This document shows, piece after piece, positions 1 through 12,800 of a stretch of DNA of 64,000 nucleotides. How positions within the stretch are numbered: the first letter of the stretch is position 1; each line of letters starts with the position of its first letter. Source of the DNA: Sebastes aleutianus (Eukaryota; Chordata; Actinopteri; Perciformes; Sebastidae); contig CAKAKS010000038.1 in NCBI GenBank assembly GCA_916700875.1, positions 10,769,719 to 10,833,718 of the forward strand, written 5' to 3'. A model generated the notes under the pieces. It was not told the DNA's origin. It saw only the letters and a list, made by a program, of their open reading frames with translations, and ran no database searches. The translations under genes and the position numbers were made by a program.

Positions 1-281
1 CTTTACACTCACTTTACACTATACATCCTATTTACCACTTTATAGACTGCACATATGTACATATTACATTTATTTATTTCACATTCTACATGTATTTATT
101 GACGGACTGTACACACTATGTTCCCCCATTCACTCTGTATCTTTTATATCTCTATTATTGTCTTTATAATTTTTGTATACCTTTACCTCTCCTGTGATTC
201 ACTCTGTTTGCTGATGTTTCTGCTTTGACGCCTGAATTTCCTTACGGGGATTAATAAAGGTTCATCTTATCTTATCTTTGA
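1..281 (+). repeat. Retroposon 3' tail
   Basis: AT-rich stretch ending in a block that reads ACGGGGATTAATAAAGG followed by TCTTATCTTATCTT. This resembles the 3' end of fish non-LTR retroposons, where a '...GGGGATYAATAAAG' block is followed by a short pentamer or tetramer tail. A related block in opposite orientation lies near 62,200. No coding capacity is seen. The family is not named with certainty. Confidence 0.5.
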
Positions 282-299
282 GTAATGTGTACCTGAACA

Positions 300-790
300 G
301 AGAATTACATTCCTACATACTTTCCTGATGTGTCATATCATTGTTATGCGGATGACACTCAGATCTATTTTTCAGCCAAAACCAATAACCTCAATCAACT
401 GTCCTCCCTCCATGACTGCTTAGCAGCAACCAAAGATGTCTCTCAACTTTCTCCACTTAAACCCTGATAAAACAGACATTCTTTTAATAGGACCAGACAA
501 TTTTGCTTCAGCAGTTCATCAGTTTATTGGACCACTTCAATCCAATATCAGTCCTACAGCTAAGAATCTTGGTGTCATCTTTGACCGGAATATGACTTTT
601 GACCATCATGTCACTAAACTTGTCCAGATCTGTTTTCTCCAGCTAAGAAACGTTGCAAAAATCAGATGCATCTTGTCCTCCACGGATCTTGAACTATTAA
701 TTCACACTTTCATTTTCTCCCTCTAGACTATTGTAATTCCCTCTACACCTGCCTCAGTCAATCGCAGAGCAATTTTACCTTCTTCATTTG
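300..790 (+). pseudogene. Decayed LINE reverse transcriptase fragment (L2/CR1-like)
   Basis: Translating gives the RT catalytic box YADDT (345-359), then 'LNFLHLNPDKTDILLIGP' and 'LGVIFDRNMTFDHHV', followed by LDYCNSLY near 723-746. This is the order seen after the YADD motif in L2/CR1-type non-LTR retrotransposons. The reading frame shifts twice: around 433, just before the MSLNFL block, and around 722, just before LDYCNSLY. The copy is therefore dead. Upstream RT motifs and the endonuclease are absent, so it is a 5'-truncated insertion. The clade assignment (L2 versus a related clade) is inference from motif spacing. Confidence 0.8.
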
Positions 791-844
791 CTTTGGGTAG
801 GTCAATCAGAAATAAACCAATGGTTATTAAAACCTTAAACTTTA

Positions 845-1025
845 GAGCAACTAATAACTATACCTTTTGTGTTAAATAAGTGCAGCAAAGTAAAAAAGCA
901 GCATAGGCTATTGCCTCTAAAATATAAGTAAGTAGATGTATGGAGTGTAGAAGTACTCAGGTAAAGAACAACTACCTCAAATTGTACTTAAATAGAGTAA
1001 ATGTTCTTAGTTACATCTCACTATT
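845..1025 (-). repeat. Short interspersed repeat, 'AGTACTCAAGTAAAG' type
   Basis: The text around 945-1015 (AAGTACTCAGGTAAAG, then TACCTCAAATTGTACTTAAAT, then GAGTAAATGTTCTTAGTTAC) matches in reverse the start of the GTGGTGGAAA...ACTTAAGTACAATTTTAAGG elements at about 7,830 and 43,323 of this window. It is a truncated copy of a non-autonomous, probably hAT-like, fish repeat. It has no coding content. Confidence 0.5.
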
Positions 1026-2390
1026 GCAATACTCTTGATAATGTGCACATTTTAAACTCATTAAGTCTTTTTAGACAGTAAAATGGTTATTTTGATTGCC
1101 TGAAACAGAAAGTGTACCATTAGTACAAATGCAACATTTTTTTTTTATATTTCTTTTTATTATTACAATCACAAATGTAACCCTTTCCCATATCGACTGG
1201 GTTTGTACTTATTTAGATTTTAAATGTTACTCTTTTATTTTGAAGCCAAACAGGAAATGTACTGGTCATTCTTTAGTTGTGAGTCTGGAGCAAATGACTA
1301 GTTTACCTACAATAACCATAAACACACCTACAATATATAATATGTCAGTCAAACAGTGAATATAAAAAAAAAAAAAAGTTTATTTGTGACTTTTACCTCT
1401 CATTGGTATTCAGACTGGGCAGCACACTCAAACATTTCTTATTGATCACTGATCTGTAAATGTCACACACCCAATTGTTACAAAACGATAGTGACCCTTA
1501 GTGGACACTTGTTTTTATTACACATGTGACATTTCTATTACAAAACTTGAAGACCTGAACTTGTTTCAAAACTTTTTTCTTATTTTAAGCTGCCAACATG
1601 TTGTTTCTCCAAAGTTATGTCAGTCCACTAACAGTAGCTTATTCAGTGACAAAAAGCATGTGAGAACTTTCTCAATTTCATCCTTTATTTCTCTAACAAA
1701 GATTACTACAGTAGGCTACATGTCAGAAACGGTGAAATCCACTTAGGACACAATATATTTGAGTTATAACAGTGAACATTTGCAGAGAAGTGCAATTAAA
1801 AAACAAGTTTCCTGTTGTCGTGACAAAGCTTGGTTAAAATACAGAGCTGTTAAAATAATAACTGACTTCAGCGGTTATCATCCTTACTCAGCATAAACCC
1901 AACCAGCATGCCCTGGCGTCCTCTGTGACAAAGATCTGCTGGACTCATATCATTATTAGCTCAGCATTATTGTGTACATCTTTTTTTTTTTACTTAGTTT
2001 TTATTGCAGTTTCAGCAACTTATACAATCATCATCACATTCTTTCCTACTGTATTTTCATTTTACAGCTGTCTCTTTGTTTTTACACAAAATTTCACAAC
2101 TTAAAACAAGAGGGGAGAGAGAAAACACAAAAACAAAACAAGACTTCATCTTAAACTATGATATCAATTGAATTCAGAGAAAAAGGGAGGACACATACTT
2201 AAACAATCCAAGAATTAAAATAAAATAAAGTAACTTGTACATTTTTTTGATGCAGGTTTTAGCACATTAACCCAATCTCACTCCTCAAAGTTACACAACA
2301 ATCACTATTTTATCCCTAGATACTTGTCTTTAACCAAACTATTCGGTTCATCTTTGTTTTATACTGTATATATATTTAGTTATTTTTCCA
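1026..2390. other. Intergenic, no gene recognised
   Basis: AT-rich sequence with homopolymer runs (poly-T near 1138 and 1981, poly-A near 1362) and only short open frames that resemble no known protein. An AATAAA hexamer on the minus strand (2000-2005 in plus coordinates) could serve as the poly(A) signal of the minus-strand ECM1-like gene, about 390 nt past its stop codon. This is a weak inference. Confidence 0.4.
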
Positions 2391-2393
2391 CTT

Positions 2394-3877
2394 TTAGCAA
2401 GCATTTGCGTTGAAGGTGAATCCTTGCTCCTCTGGGACTGGGGGTGCTATGTAGTCTGGTGTTGGGTCATAGTTTGGGTTTGGTAGCTCGCTGTCGAAGC
2501 ACACCCACCGGGCGTATCCTCTGTCTGCACAGCACACATAAGCGTTGGTCATGGTGGCATACTCATCCATACAGAACTGGGACAGGGCTTGTTTCCACTG
2601 TAAGAAAAAGATAATTAATGTCACAAAGTTGTGTTTCATCTCCCTTTGAAAAGTTCATTTCATCCTCACAAATTCTCATCACTCTTTGATCCCTCAGTTA
2701 AATCTGTTATTCTGTATATGGGTGCAGAAGACTAGACTATACTAAAAATGATACAGGAATTTCTTCAAAACGTTTATTGACATTTGTCTTTTAATCTACC
2801 TGATGCTGATTCTATAAGAACTATGAGGCACTGAGGTATTTTTGTCACTATTTATCAATCTTTATGAATATTCACATGAAAAAAAAGCCATAAATTCAAC
2901 CTGTTTTTGAAACATGACTTAAATGAATCTTGTCTTTTACATTGTTAAATTTGATTATATTTATGCTAAAATGCTTTGTATATATCCTAAACACTTTTCT
3001 TGAATCTAATCTTACAACTAATCCCGTCTTCGTGAATCTCCTGAAATATTAGTAATTACAGGGGGTATTTTCTTGTTGTTTTTTTTGAAAAAGAAAATCA
3101 CAAAAAAGTGTATACATTAGAGAAATTATACATCTAATATATTATTTTATGTTGAGATCCCTAAGAAAAACTAAATGCCAAAAGATAACAAAAAAAATAA
3201 AAATTTAAAACTACCAGTTTCTGTGTGTATTTGTGCTCAGTGTAGCAGGTAAGATCATGTACAAGATATATTTATACAGTACTAGCAGTTTTTGATAGAA
3301 AGTTGGACATTTTATGATACTATTATTATTGGAATATGCAGTATACCTCATTCTTTATCTAAAAACTGTATCTAGTCAACAGACAGGCTTCCTCACCTTA
3401 AATATTAACTTTATCATTCATAAATAACAGTGTCATATCATTTCACAGGCAGCGACTCACAGCTTGTTGGGCACAGCAGAGGATCTGGTTGCTCTCCTGT
3501 GCTACCTGTCCACTGCAGCACAAACCGTACTACGACTCCAGACGGTTGATGGCGGTTCCACGGCGGTGGAAGTGACTGAACCATGAGTTTGGGAAGAAGC
3601 TGGACAGATACCTGGGACGACCCTGACCATGGTAGCAGATGGCAGCGAGGTTCTGAGCGGTGGGACAGGCAGGTGGGAACGGCACGTCAGGCTCATTGAG
3701 AAAGTTTCTTTTGGTCTCTGTGAGAAAAGAACATAAAGCAACATTATGGATTGCATTTTGAGGAGTACATTAAGTAAATGCTCAAAGAATCTAGAGGAAA
3801 TTACCTCCCACATCTGCACCATGAAGAGTCAGCAGTGCAATTATCCAAAATCCTGTGAGGCCTCCAATCGAAATCAT
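2394..3877 (-). CDS. ecm1: ECM1-like secreted protein with in-frame TAG
   Basis: Three exons are inferred on the minus strand: 3877-3805 (start ATG 3877-3875, signal peptide MISIGGLTGFWIIALLTL), 3717-3461 and 2597-2394 (TAA stop). All junctions have GT-AG ends and the phases match, giving 177 codons. Exon 2 carries FPPACPTAQN, RPRYLSSFFP, an INRLES block, then LCC and ILCCAQQA. Exon 3 carries FCMDEYATMTNAYVCC and NPNYDPTPDY. These double-cysteine, albumin-like spacings are typical of extracellular matrix protein 1, though only one repeat is present, much shorter than mammalian ECM1. Codon 87 is TAG (3532-3530), directly after INRLES, where ECM1 relatives carry an aromatic residue (Trp TGG is one base away). 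Everything downstream is intact. It may be a recent pseudogene, a polymorphism, a sequencing error or, less likely, readthrough. The family call is strong. The orthology is not. Confidence 0.72.
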
Positions 3878-3960
3878 AGCTGTATGGAAGCAGGAGCTTT
3901 AATATTGAAATTTCACTCTTAGAAGTTGCTCAAAGATATTGTGACTGGATCTGTAGCCAG

Positions 3961-3968
3961 CTTATATT
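3961..3968 (-). promoter_or_regulatory. TATA box of the ECM1-like gene
   Basis: Reads AATATAAG on the minus strand, preceded by GCCC, and lies 84-91 nt upstream of the ATG at 3877. A start site about 30 nt downstream would leave a roughly 55-nt leader without an untranslated intron. This is a motif match only. Confidence 0.5.
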
Positions 3969-4346
3969 GGGCGAGGGAGTGAGTCTGTGGGAGTGAAATG
4001 CTTGAAAGTGGGGGTGGAAGGGGTGAAGGGAAATGTTGTGTGTGTGGGGGGGGGTAATATAATGTTGAGAGCTGTCACAGTAAAAGCAGATAGAGCTTTT
4101 TCCACAGCAGACATTTTGACTTGTCATCAGAGGAAAAGCACATCTTCCTGATGAATAGAGTCAGGTTTGGTGTTGACAATAAAGTCATTCAACTTGTCCT
4201 TCAGAGCAAACCTGATTCTATCTAAATGGTGAATACCAGACGAGTCATTAAGCCAGTGTCGCACTGAGAGGGGTTTCTGGTGTTTCCAACATCTACTTTG
4301 TTTGCAGTTTTAAGGCCATAGGCAATAAGTTGTCTTTTAAGCTACC

Positions 4347-4931
4347 TTAAAGGGACCGTTCGGGTGTTTTGAAGTGGGGTTGTTGTCCATAGCCGGTGTA
4401 TTAACTACAGTAGATGAACAGAGAACCAGTTTGGAGAAACAGACGGAAGCAAAGCAATGTACTGCTGTGGACGGGGCCGACAGCAAAACATATTTTAGCC
4501 ACCTAAAAGAAAGGCCCACCTAAATATATTGATATCAGTTTAAGTGTATGCTATATTTAGAATATTATCACTGTTTTATCTTGCTGTCAGACAGCCCTTG
4601 CCCTATACGCTCTCTTCAAAGCTAGCAGAATCCATTGACAAAAACAGTATAGATAAGTTTCACTTTAAGTTCCCCGTTGGTAAATATTCTAAATATAGCG
4701 TACACTTAAACGGATAATGTTTTTTTAGGTGGGCCTTTCTTTTAGGTGGCTAAAATGTGTTTTTGTGCCGTCCCCGTCCACAGCAGTACATTGCTTTGCT
4801 CCTGTGTCGGTACTCCTGTCTGCTTCTCCAAGATGTGGGCGTGCCGACCGTCATCCATAGTCGATGTATTACTTACAGTAGATAAGTAACTCATGCAACA
4901 CAACTTCAAAATACCCAAACTATCCCTTTAA
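4347..4931. mobile_element. Palindromic MITE with TTAA target duplication
   Basis: A 585-bp near-palindrome flanked by TTAA on both sides (4347-4350, 4928-4931). The left end reads AGGGACCGTTCGGGTGTTTT and the right end in reverse reads AGGGATAGTTTGGGTATTTT. The inner arms also pair: AAAGAAAGGCCCACCTAAAT in the left half versus GGTGGGCCTTTCTTTTAGG in the right half. It has no transposase, so it is a non-autonomous element. TTAA duplication is the piggyBac hallmark, but the termini are not classical, so the superfamily is left open. Confidence 0.75.
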
Positions 4932-6574
4932 TGTGTTCAGTGCCTCTGTTGTGCTAAGGATGATCAGCTTGGGATCAGTATACAATGTCAGACCACCACA
5001 CCAAAAGATGCTGAAAATGCTTCGGACAGCAGGCCAGGCCATGTATCGAGGTGCCCTCGGCAGAATTACACTTATCACACTGTGAGGATATCTCAGGAAA
5101 AATGCTGTGAAGTTTACTTTTTGAGTAATAACAGGCTATACAGCACCTTAGATTGAATTAAACATGTATAGAGCATGTACAGTATGTAGATAATGTAGAC
5201 TCCCCACCCAGTTCTCTTTCTCTTTTCCTGGAGCTGCTGAAAACTGGCAAAAGTGTTGTTTACATACATTCGTACTGAATGAACACCATTGAATTTCCAT
5301 TGTAAAAAGGCTCCATCATAGATTGCTTGAGTGTAAAGCCTTCATCAGAGCATCATCGAGTTTGAGAAACACTGTGATAAACCACATCTTAGGATTGTGA
5401 TGGATGAAGCGCACAAGATTGTTTCTAAAACTGTAGTCCTCCTGAACTGTGAGGTATCAAAATTACTTCCCTGAAGAGGACTATTGAAGAAAGTAAAATT
5501 CTCATGTGCAAGCAAAACTTTTCATACAGGATGTATTGAACACAAATTAATAAATATGGTGGATTTTTTTTTATTAACTAAAGAGGAGAAAAACAACCTT
5601 GAGCATTTGTTTGGCACATCAGTGATGCTTTGCTGACTGGATAAAGTGGGAAAGAAACATGGCACAGACGGGCACATTTACCAAAACATGTTCGATGTTT
5701 TTCCCAAAAACTCCACAGACCTGACGGTAAACTCCCTCAACCCGTTTTCAGAAACTGTCCGAGTGTGCTTTCTGTTATCAAAGAATGGTTCACACTCACC
5801 AAGAAGCACTGAACATGTCATCTCGTGGCGTTATCTACAAACGTTGTTTTGACATGTGAGAGGAATGAAGGGTTCACTCGCTGGAAAATCAGTGAATCAC
5901 TTTAATAGTTTTTCACTCCCTAAAATTCAAACAATTCTCACACGACTATTCCTGCTGTCTGCATTGTGCTGTTGAAGAAGTGTAGATTGATTCAATCACT
6001 ACCTTTTTGTTCTATCTAATATCAGAGGCATTTTTTTATCCTTGCTTAATATATAATATCAATTTATTTCGCCAACATGAATAAGTGTCCGTCAGTATTT
6101 GATCGGTCTGCTTTGTGTTTAAGGTGTTTGTTGGGGTGTGACTTCAGATATGTCCATTCACCACCCTTAACATGTGCACTGTTATCACCAATACTACAAA
6201 TCTGCAACTGTCAAACACTAACTAATTAGTTTCTCATCTGCTGTATACGTGTTGCTCTACTGTTACTTGAATTGTATGTTATTATTTGGTATCCAAGGTC
6301 CTTGGACAACAGAGACTTTTTTTTCCCCCAACATATTTTTTATATTTTACTAAATTTCTAAATTTTACACTTACCTGGTGTTTACTTTTATTATAAACTT
6401 ATAATAAGTATATATGATGTAAGTTGACTTAATTGACAGATCGGTGAAACTGAGTTTCTCCACAAAGAATCACACAAAAGCACCACTTTAAATCTTGTGT
6501 TTATCAGAGATGTGCTCAAGTTTCTTGGAAATAAGTCATTCAGCATGAAAAGCATAAAAAATCATAAAGAAATC
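4932..6574. other. Intergenic, nothing recognised
   Basis: About 1.6 kb of AT-rich sequence between the MITE and the FCGBP-like gene's upstream region. I see no splice-linked exons, RNA genes or clear repeats. The short open frame at 5646-5852 has no recognisable motif. Confidence 0.4.
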
Positions 6575-6637
6575 TTAGTCGACTAAGACCAAAACGACTA
6601 ATTAGTCAACTAATCGACCAAGAAGGGGCATCCCTAG
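6575..6637. repeat. hAT-like transposon terminus fragment
   Basis: TTAGTCGACTAAGACCAAAA, then CTAATTAGTCAACTAATCG, then AAGGGGCATCCCTAG: the terminal block of a family of fish hAT-like non-autonomous elements, which end in CAGGGATGCCCCTT. Only this end is recognisable. It lies about 160 bp upstream of the FCGBP-like gene's CCAAT and TATA motifs. Confidence 0.5.
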
Positions 6638-6795
6638 TGTTTGCCATCCATTCTCCCACCTCTTAGGCTTATAATACTAATAATAACTAGTCTAGGTTTT
6701 CACCCAACTAGTAATCGGTGCAAAGAGAACATTTTGCCATGTGACTAGTCGGTTGGTGACTCGGCGTGCGTGCAGGCAGCGTGACACCTTCGCCC

Positions 6796-6882
6796 TGATT
6801 GGCTTTCTCTGCATCACCAAAACAAATAAAAAGGACGTCAGTTGAATTGCCATTCATCCAGATCCTTGGTGTTCTGTTTCAG
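6796..6882 (+). promoter_or_regulatory. Core promoter and untranslated exon 1 of the FCGBP-like gene
   Basis: An inverted CCAAT box (TGATTGG, 6796-6802) is followed by a TATA-like AAATAAAAAGG (about 6823-6833). The sequence then ends in ...TTCTGTTTCAG|GTAAGG, with the donor at 6883. A start near 6850-6855 would make a roughly 30-nt untranslated exon spliced to the acceptor at 7611-7612. The minus-strand paralogue has the same layout near 30,111-30,183, which strengthens the call. Confidence 0.55.
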
Positions 6883-7620
6883 GTAAGGTTGATTTACAAA
6901 TGTTGGAGAAGGATTGATCTCCTTAAACAAATTTTAAAAAAAATTATCTTTGAATGGTAAATCTGTATGTAACAGTAATTTTAGTTATTTTATATTATAT
7001 TATGTTATATTATATTAAATTAGAAGCTTAAAGGAAAACTTGTGTTTTATATTTATCACAATCCTAAAATGTTCTGATGAAAGCTTCATACCAGAAAATG
7101 ATAAATGATTTGTTAGTCTGTTATAAATGTCTGAAGAGGTTATAACTCCAGCCACACTTGTTGTATAAAAGATCATTTGAGTTGCTGGAGTTTTGACCTC
7201 TTCAGGGTTTTTTCTTTCTCCATGCACTTTGGAAGTGGGTGAAGTTGTGCCAGAGATCCTTGCTCTACCTCTTTTAAATCTAAATTCACCTAAATGATTT
7301 CAGACATGAGGTAGTGCTTTCACAGTTTTATTACCACTGGACTTCTGCCTGCTTTTCCTGAATATGTTCTGTGAGATAGAAACGGTAGCAAATGGTAGAA
7401 AAGATAGCTGTGATTTTTCCTGAACGATTGCAAGGTTTTTATTTGATACAGACATAATAATTTATATATATATATATATATATAATTTTGTATATTTTTA
7501 CAAATATAGATATACAATTGTAATTAAGTTGGTCTGTTGCGTCTATAAATGTGTCCTGTAGTCTTCATACTATTGGGTGGTTAATTTTGGCAATGTGATT
7601 GTCTTGTTTTAGGTTTAACA

Positions 7621-9813
7621 ATGAAAGGGCTGGTCTGCTGTCTGACGGGTTTACTGCTGGCAGGTAAGTCAACTAAAGAAGGCAACTTACTGCTGCTATC
7701 CATGCCTAAAACGTTTGACAATAAAGAACATACAGTAGTCGCTTCACTTAATATTTGATATTCCTGCATTTCAAATTTGCACCTTAAACTTTGGAAACTG
7801 TCAGAACAACATTTTATTGCATTTAATAGTGGTGGAAAGTAACTAAATACATTTACTAAATTGAGTATTTCCATTTTCTTTTACTTTATACTATACATGT
7901 CAGAGGCAAATATTGTACTCAACTATATTTATTTGATAACTTTAGTCAATAGTTACTTTGCAAATTCAGATAACTAATACAAAATATAATCAAATTATGA
8001 AGTTTCTAAAGTCATTAAAATGAGTATTAACGTGATGTACACATTAATGCATCAATAATTATAATCCAAAGACATAATATGAATTATTCTTAAATGGACT
8101 ATTCTGCATAATGAGCAGATATACTTACAAATATTTCTATGCTAATACTTTTATTCTTTTTCTTAAGTAAAATTCTGCATGATTTTTACTTGTAACAGTG
8201 TATTTTTATACTATAGTATTGCTACTTTTCTAAAAGATCTGAGTACTTCCTCACTGTTATACTTTTTTTTATTTTTCATACCCTACTCTCTTCATCCTTG
8301 TGATTTTTTTTTCCCAGGACTCTGCTCTGCTTCGCCAGCAGGAAGAGAGTTTGCCACGTCTTTCATGCAAAACCTCGGGAGAGACGATAGGGATGCTCGT
8401 TTCTTGGTTGAGGTTGTAGCTCTGCCCTCTTCACGAGGCAGCACTAAGGTCAAGGTATCGGCTATGGGTGAGGTCTATGAGAAGGAAATCAATCCTGGTA
8501 ACAGTGTGTCCTTCAAGCTGCCCGACAGTGTAGAGATAACGGGCAGTAAAAAGTCCCATCAGACTGTGCTCATCGAGGCTAGCCAAGATGTCACCGTGAT
8601 GTCTCTCAACTATAAGCAATACACTGCAGACACCTCTGTGATTTACCCAGTGAAGGACTGGGGAACCGAGTACTTCATATTCACTCCTTCCAGCACTCAC
8701 AGAGACACCTTTAAAGAATTTTCTATCACCAACTACAAGGAGCCCAACTCGGTTGAGATTTTCCTGAAGGGCTCTGTCAGATTCCAAGGCAAATATTACA
8801 GGAGAGGAAGCAAGATGACCCTAAAGCTAGAGGCGTTTGAGACTGTTCAGATTCAGAGTCAGGATAACCTGAGAGGTACTAATGTAGTCTCACGCCTTCC
8901 TGTTGCCGTCTCCTCGGGACACAGCTGTGCTCAGATATACACCACCTGCAACCACGTCTATGAACAACTTCTTCCTGTAAACAGCTGGGGCAAAGAATTC
9001 ATCATTGCACCCCTGCCTTATCATGACTTATATTACTCTTCACATGACAGTGTTTTCGTCCAAGCATCTCAGCCCACCATCATAACCGTGAATGTTAATG
9101 GAAAGGTTCAGAGTCGTCGTATGTTCGCAGGACAAACTCTAGAGTTCTACTCTCAGTGGCCACACGCTATCTACCTGACATCTGATAAGGGTATCCAGGT
9201 CCTATTTGAATTCAATGGGGGCCTTGATGGTGTACTAGACCATTTTGATCCCTTCCTCATGACTATACTGCCCACAAGTCATTTCAGCACTTCCTACTCT
9301 CTTGAGGGACAGGGTGATTTCTACAACTATATCATAGTTGTGGCTCGTAACAAAGACCTAGACAGCATCAAAATTGAGCCCAAGCCCCAGTACGCTAACT
9401 TCAACTGGCAAAAAGTAGATGGGACTGATTTCTCCTGGACTGAGATGCACTACAGCAATGGGGCAAACTTCTATCAGATATCTCACCACGACTCTCCATT
9501 TGGAGTCTACAGTTTTGGAGTTGCTTATGCCAACGGCTATGGATCCCCTGCAGCTGCTGACCCAGCAGGTAGGTTAAAGAATGAGTCACAACGTAATGTA
9601 ATACAGTGTATAGAATAGAATAGCACAGCATAGTATAGCATATTACATTACATTAAAGGACAGCATAAAATATCATTGAGCATAACATAACAAATATGGT
9701 ACAATGAAGCATAGCATAGCATATCATAGCCTAATATATCATAATACAGTACAGCATGCCATAGCATAGCATAGCAGTAGCATGGCTTAGTATAACAATA
9801 TGGTGTAGCATAG

Positions 9814-9857
<44 letters not shown>

Positions 9858-12800
9858 GTGTATAAATATATATATGTATATATATATATTTATATGTATA
9901 TGTATATATGTATATATATATATACTGTATGTATATATATGTATATATGTGTATATATACTGTAAATATATATGTGTATATATATGTATATGTATATATA
10001 TTTATATATATGTATATGTATGTATATATATGTATATATATATATATATGTATATATATGTATATGTATGTATATATATATATGTATGTATATATATATA
10101 TATATATATATGTTATTTCTTTGTAACAGACTGTTGCTATGTATAACAGACCGTTGCTATGGGCGCAGTTCAGATGTCAGACTCTGGCGGACCATTTTTG
10201 TGTCAAATTATTGATTTCTTAAGTAAGTAGCCGTGTAATAAGCAGAATAATGTACAGCTAGTGGGTCATTGTTGTGAAATAAACCCTATATCGCCCTGTT
10301 GGGTTTATTTTACAACAATGACCTGCTAGCTGTACATAGTCCCTTACATAGTATAGTATAGCCTGGTATAGTATAACATATTATACGTATAGTATAAAAC
10401 AGCCTAGTATAGCACAAAATAGAATAGTAGGCTACAATAAAATATACATGTAAGTGGTTCATTTGTCCTCTCTTCTTCTTACATTGTGTCAGATGACTGC
10501 AGCACCACCAAATGTTCAGAAGGTGAAGTGTGCCAGATGAAAGGAAACTCCCCAACATGTGTCAAAAAAACACCGGCCATCAAAGCAGGTACCTGCTGGG
10601 CCATGGGAGATCCTCACTACCGCACATTTGACGGCAACTACTACAACTTCATGGGCAGCTGCACCTATACGATGGTCAAGAACTGCCATGTCGATGAAGT
10701 CCACCCAGCTTTTGAGGTTGATGCTCAGAATGACAAACAAGCTGGTTCAGAGGTCACATTTGTGGGCAAGGTGATCATTAAGGTGTATGGGTACACTGTG
10801 ACCATTGTGCGATCAGAGTTTGGCCTTGTCAGGGTGAGTACGGTCTTTTAACAAACTAGACTACTCATGTTACTCAAGAAGTCTGTGTAGAAATGCTATT
10901 TATTCACTTAATTCAAAAATCTCTGTGAATATGTTTTAGATGGACCACACATTGTGGAATCTCCCCATCACACTGGGCAATGGCAAGGTGAAGCTATCCC
11001 AGAGCGGCCTGTCTGTCATTGTTGAGACCGATTTTGGCCTGACCGTGCAGTATGACTGGAAGGAGTATCTTGTCATCACAGTGCCGGGTAGTTTCTCTGG
11101 CAAGGTGTGTGGCCTGTGTGGCAACTTCAACAGCAAAAAGGAAGATGACTTGATGACTCCTACTGGCTCACAGACCAGCAGTGTGGTGGCCCTGGGCAAG
11201 AGCTGGAGGGTTCCTAATGTGACGGATGATGCTCAGTGTCGAGACGAATGCTCGGGCCAGTGTGAGACCTGTGATGTGAAAGCTGTCGGCTTTTTTCACA
11301 GCTGGCGCGCCAGGGCGTTCTGCAGTGTGCTCACTGGCATTATGGATGGTCCGCTCAGAGACTGTAATGCTGTCATTGACCCCAAAGTCTTTCATGAGAT
11401 CTGTTTGTTTGATATATGCATGGGCGAGGGGCTGAAGGACTTCCTGTGTGACTCCATGCAAGTGTACGCCGACGCCTGTCAGAGGGCCGGCATCAAAATT
11501 TATGACTGGAGGCGCCTCGCCGGTTGCTGTGAGTAACTAAAGAGTTTAAAAAATCCCTTACTTTTTTGAGTTTCACCCTCATTCTGTGATGGTAACATAT
11601 TGTGGTTTTGTCTGAAACAGCTCGACCCTCATGCCCAAAGAACAGCCATTATGAGTTCTGTGGGAATGCCTGTCCTGCCACCTGTGAAAACCCAGATGCT
11701 GCCACAAAGTGCAAAAAAAGCTGCGTAGAGACCTGTGTCTGTGACGAGGGCTTCCTGCTTAGCGGCACCGAGTGTGTCCATAAGGCCCAGTGTGGCTGCT
11801 TGTACAAAGATAAGAGCCTCTACATAGGGGCTGGAGACTCCATCTTTACTGATGACTGTGCCGAGAGGTGCACATGCAACGGAACTACCAAGGAAGTTGA
11901 CTGCGAGAAACCAGGTTGTCGCCAAGGGTATGAGTGCAAGGTGGTTGATGACCTTATCGGATGTCACCCGATAGCCTACGCTGAGTGCAGCATGAGTGCT
12001 GGCCCTCACTTTGAGACCTTTGATGGGCATAATTACAACTTACAGGGCACCTGTGTGTATCAGCTGGCTGAGGTCTGCTCAAAAGATCCTTCCCTGCAAC
12101 AGTTTATCGTTTCAGTTAAATATGATGCCCGTGGCAAGGGAAGTGATTCTGGTGCAAAGCAGGTGGAGGTCAAAGTTTATGGAACTTCAATTGTTGCTGC
12201 AAGAAAGCACAAAGACTCAGTCCTGGTGAGATACACTGCAGCAAATTTATCACAGTATTATTGATATTTTTCAGTCCAGCCTTGAATTAATCAATCTTTT
12301 TTTGCAGATAAATGGAGAACTTACCAACTTACCTTTCAAACTCAAACGCAATTTCACAGTCTACCAGAAAAATGATTTTGTTGAGATCAAGACCGAATTT
12401 GGCCTGCAAGTCACCTATTACTGGAATTCGACAGTACATGTCAAAGTACCCGATACATATGTTGATGCCATGTGTGGTCTGTGTGGCAATTATAATCACA
12501 ACCCCAAAGACGACCTGCAGTTGAAGAACGGCACGGATTTCCGATCATGTGGACCAGCAGGAAATGGAACGTGCACAATCTCAGGTGATCCACATTACAA
12601 AACCTTTAACAACCATACCTATGACTTCCAAGGCACCTGCACCTATACCGCAGCTAAATCGTGCCATCTGGAGCATTCATGGCTCGATGCCTTCTCTGTG
12701 GTCGTGGAGAATGAGAAGTGGACACAGACAGAGCAGCCACATTTGTCCGTAGCAAAGCTTGTTGCTGTGGAGGTATACGGCACAACACTGGTCCTCCGAA

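Noticed and set aside
436..726. Host gene at the left edge
   Set aside because: It encodes the post-YADD part of a LINE reverse transcriptase with two frameshifts.
3530..3532. Programmed TAG recoding in the ECM1-like gene as the default explanation
   Set aside because: No readthrough context or recoding element is visible. A TGG-to-TAG change or an error is simpler, so recoding is mentioned only as a possibility.
8431..8787. 118-codon antisense open frame
   Set aside because: Lies opposite the IgGFc-binding exon. The sense strand has the family motifs and the antisense has none. The same applies to antisense frames at 22,896-23,423, 25,959-26,420, 26,499-27,224 and 55,274-55,702.
9856..10214. 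Open frames rich in Tyr/Ile/Met
   Set aside because: Translations of (TA)n/(GTATAT)n microsatellite in an intron.
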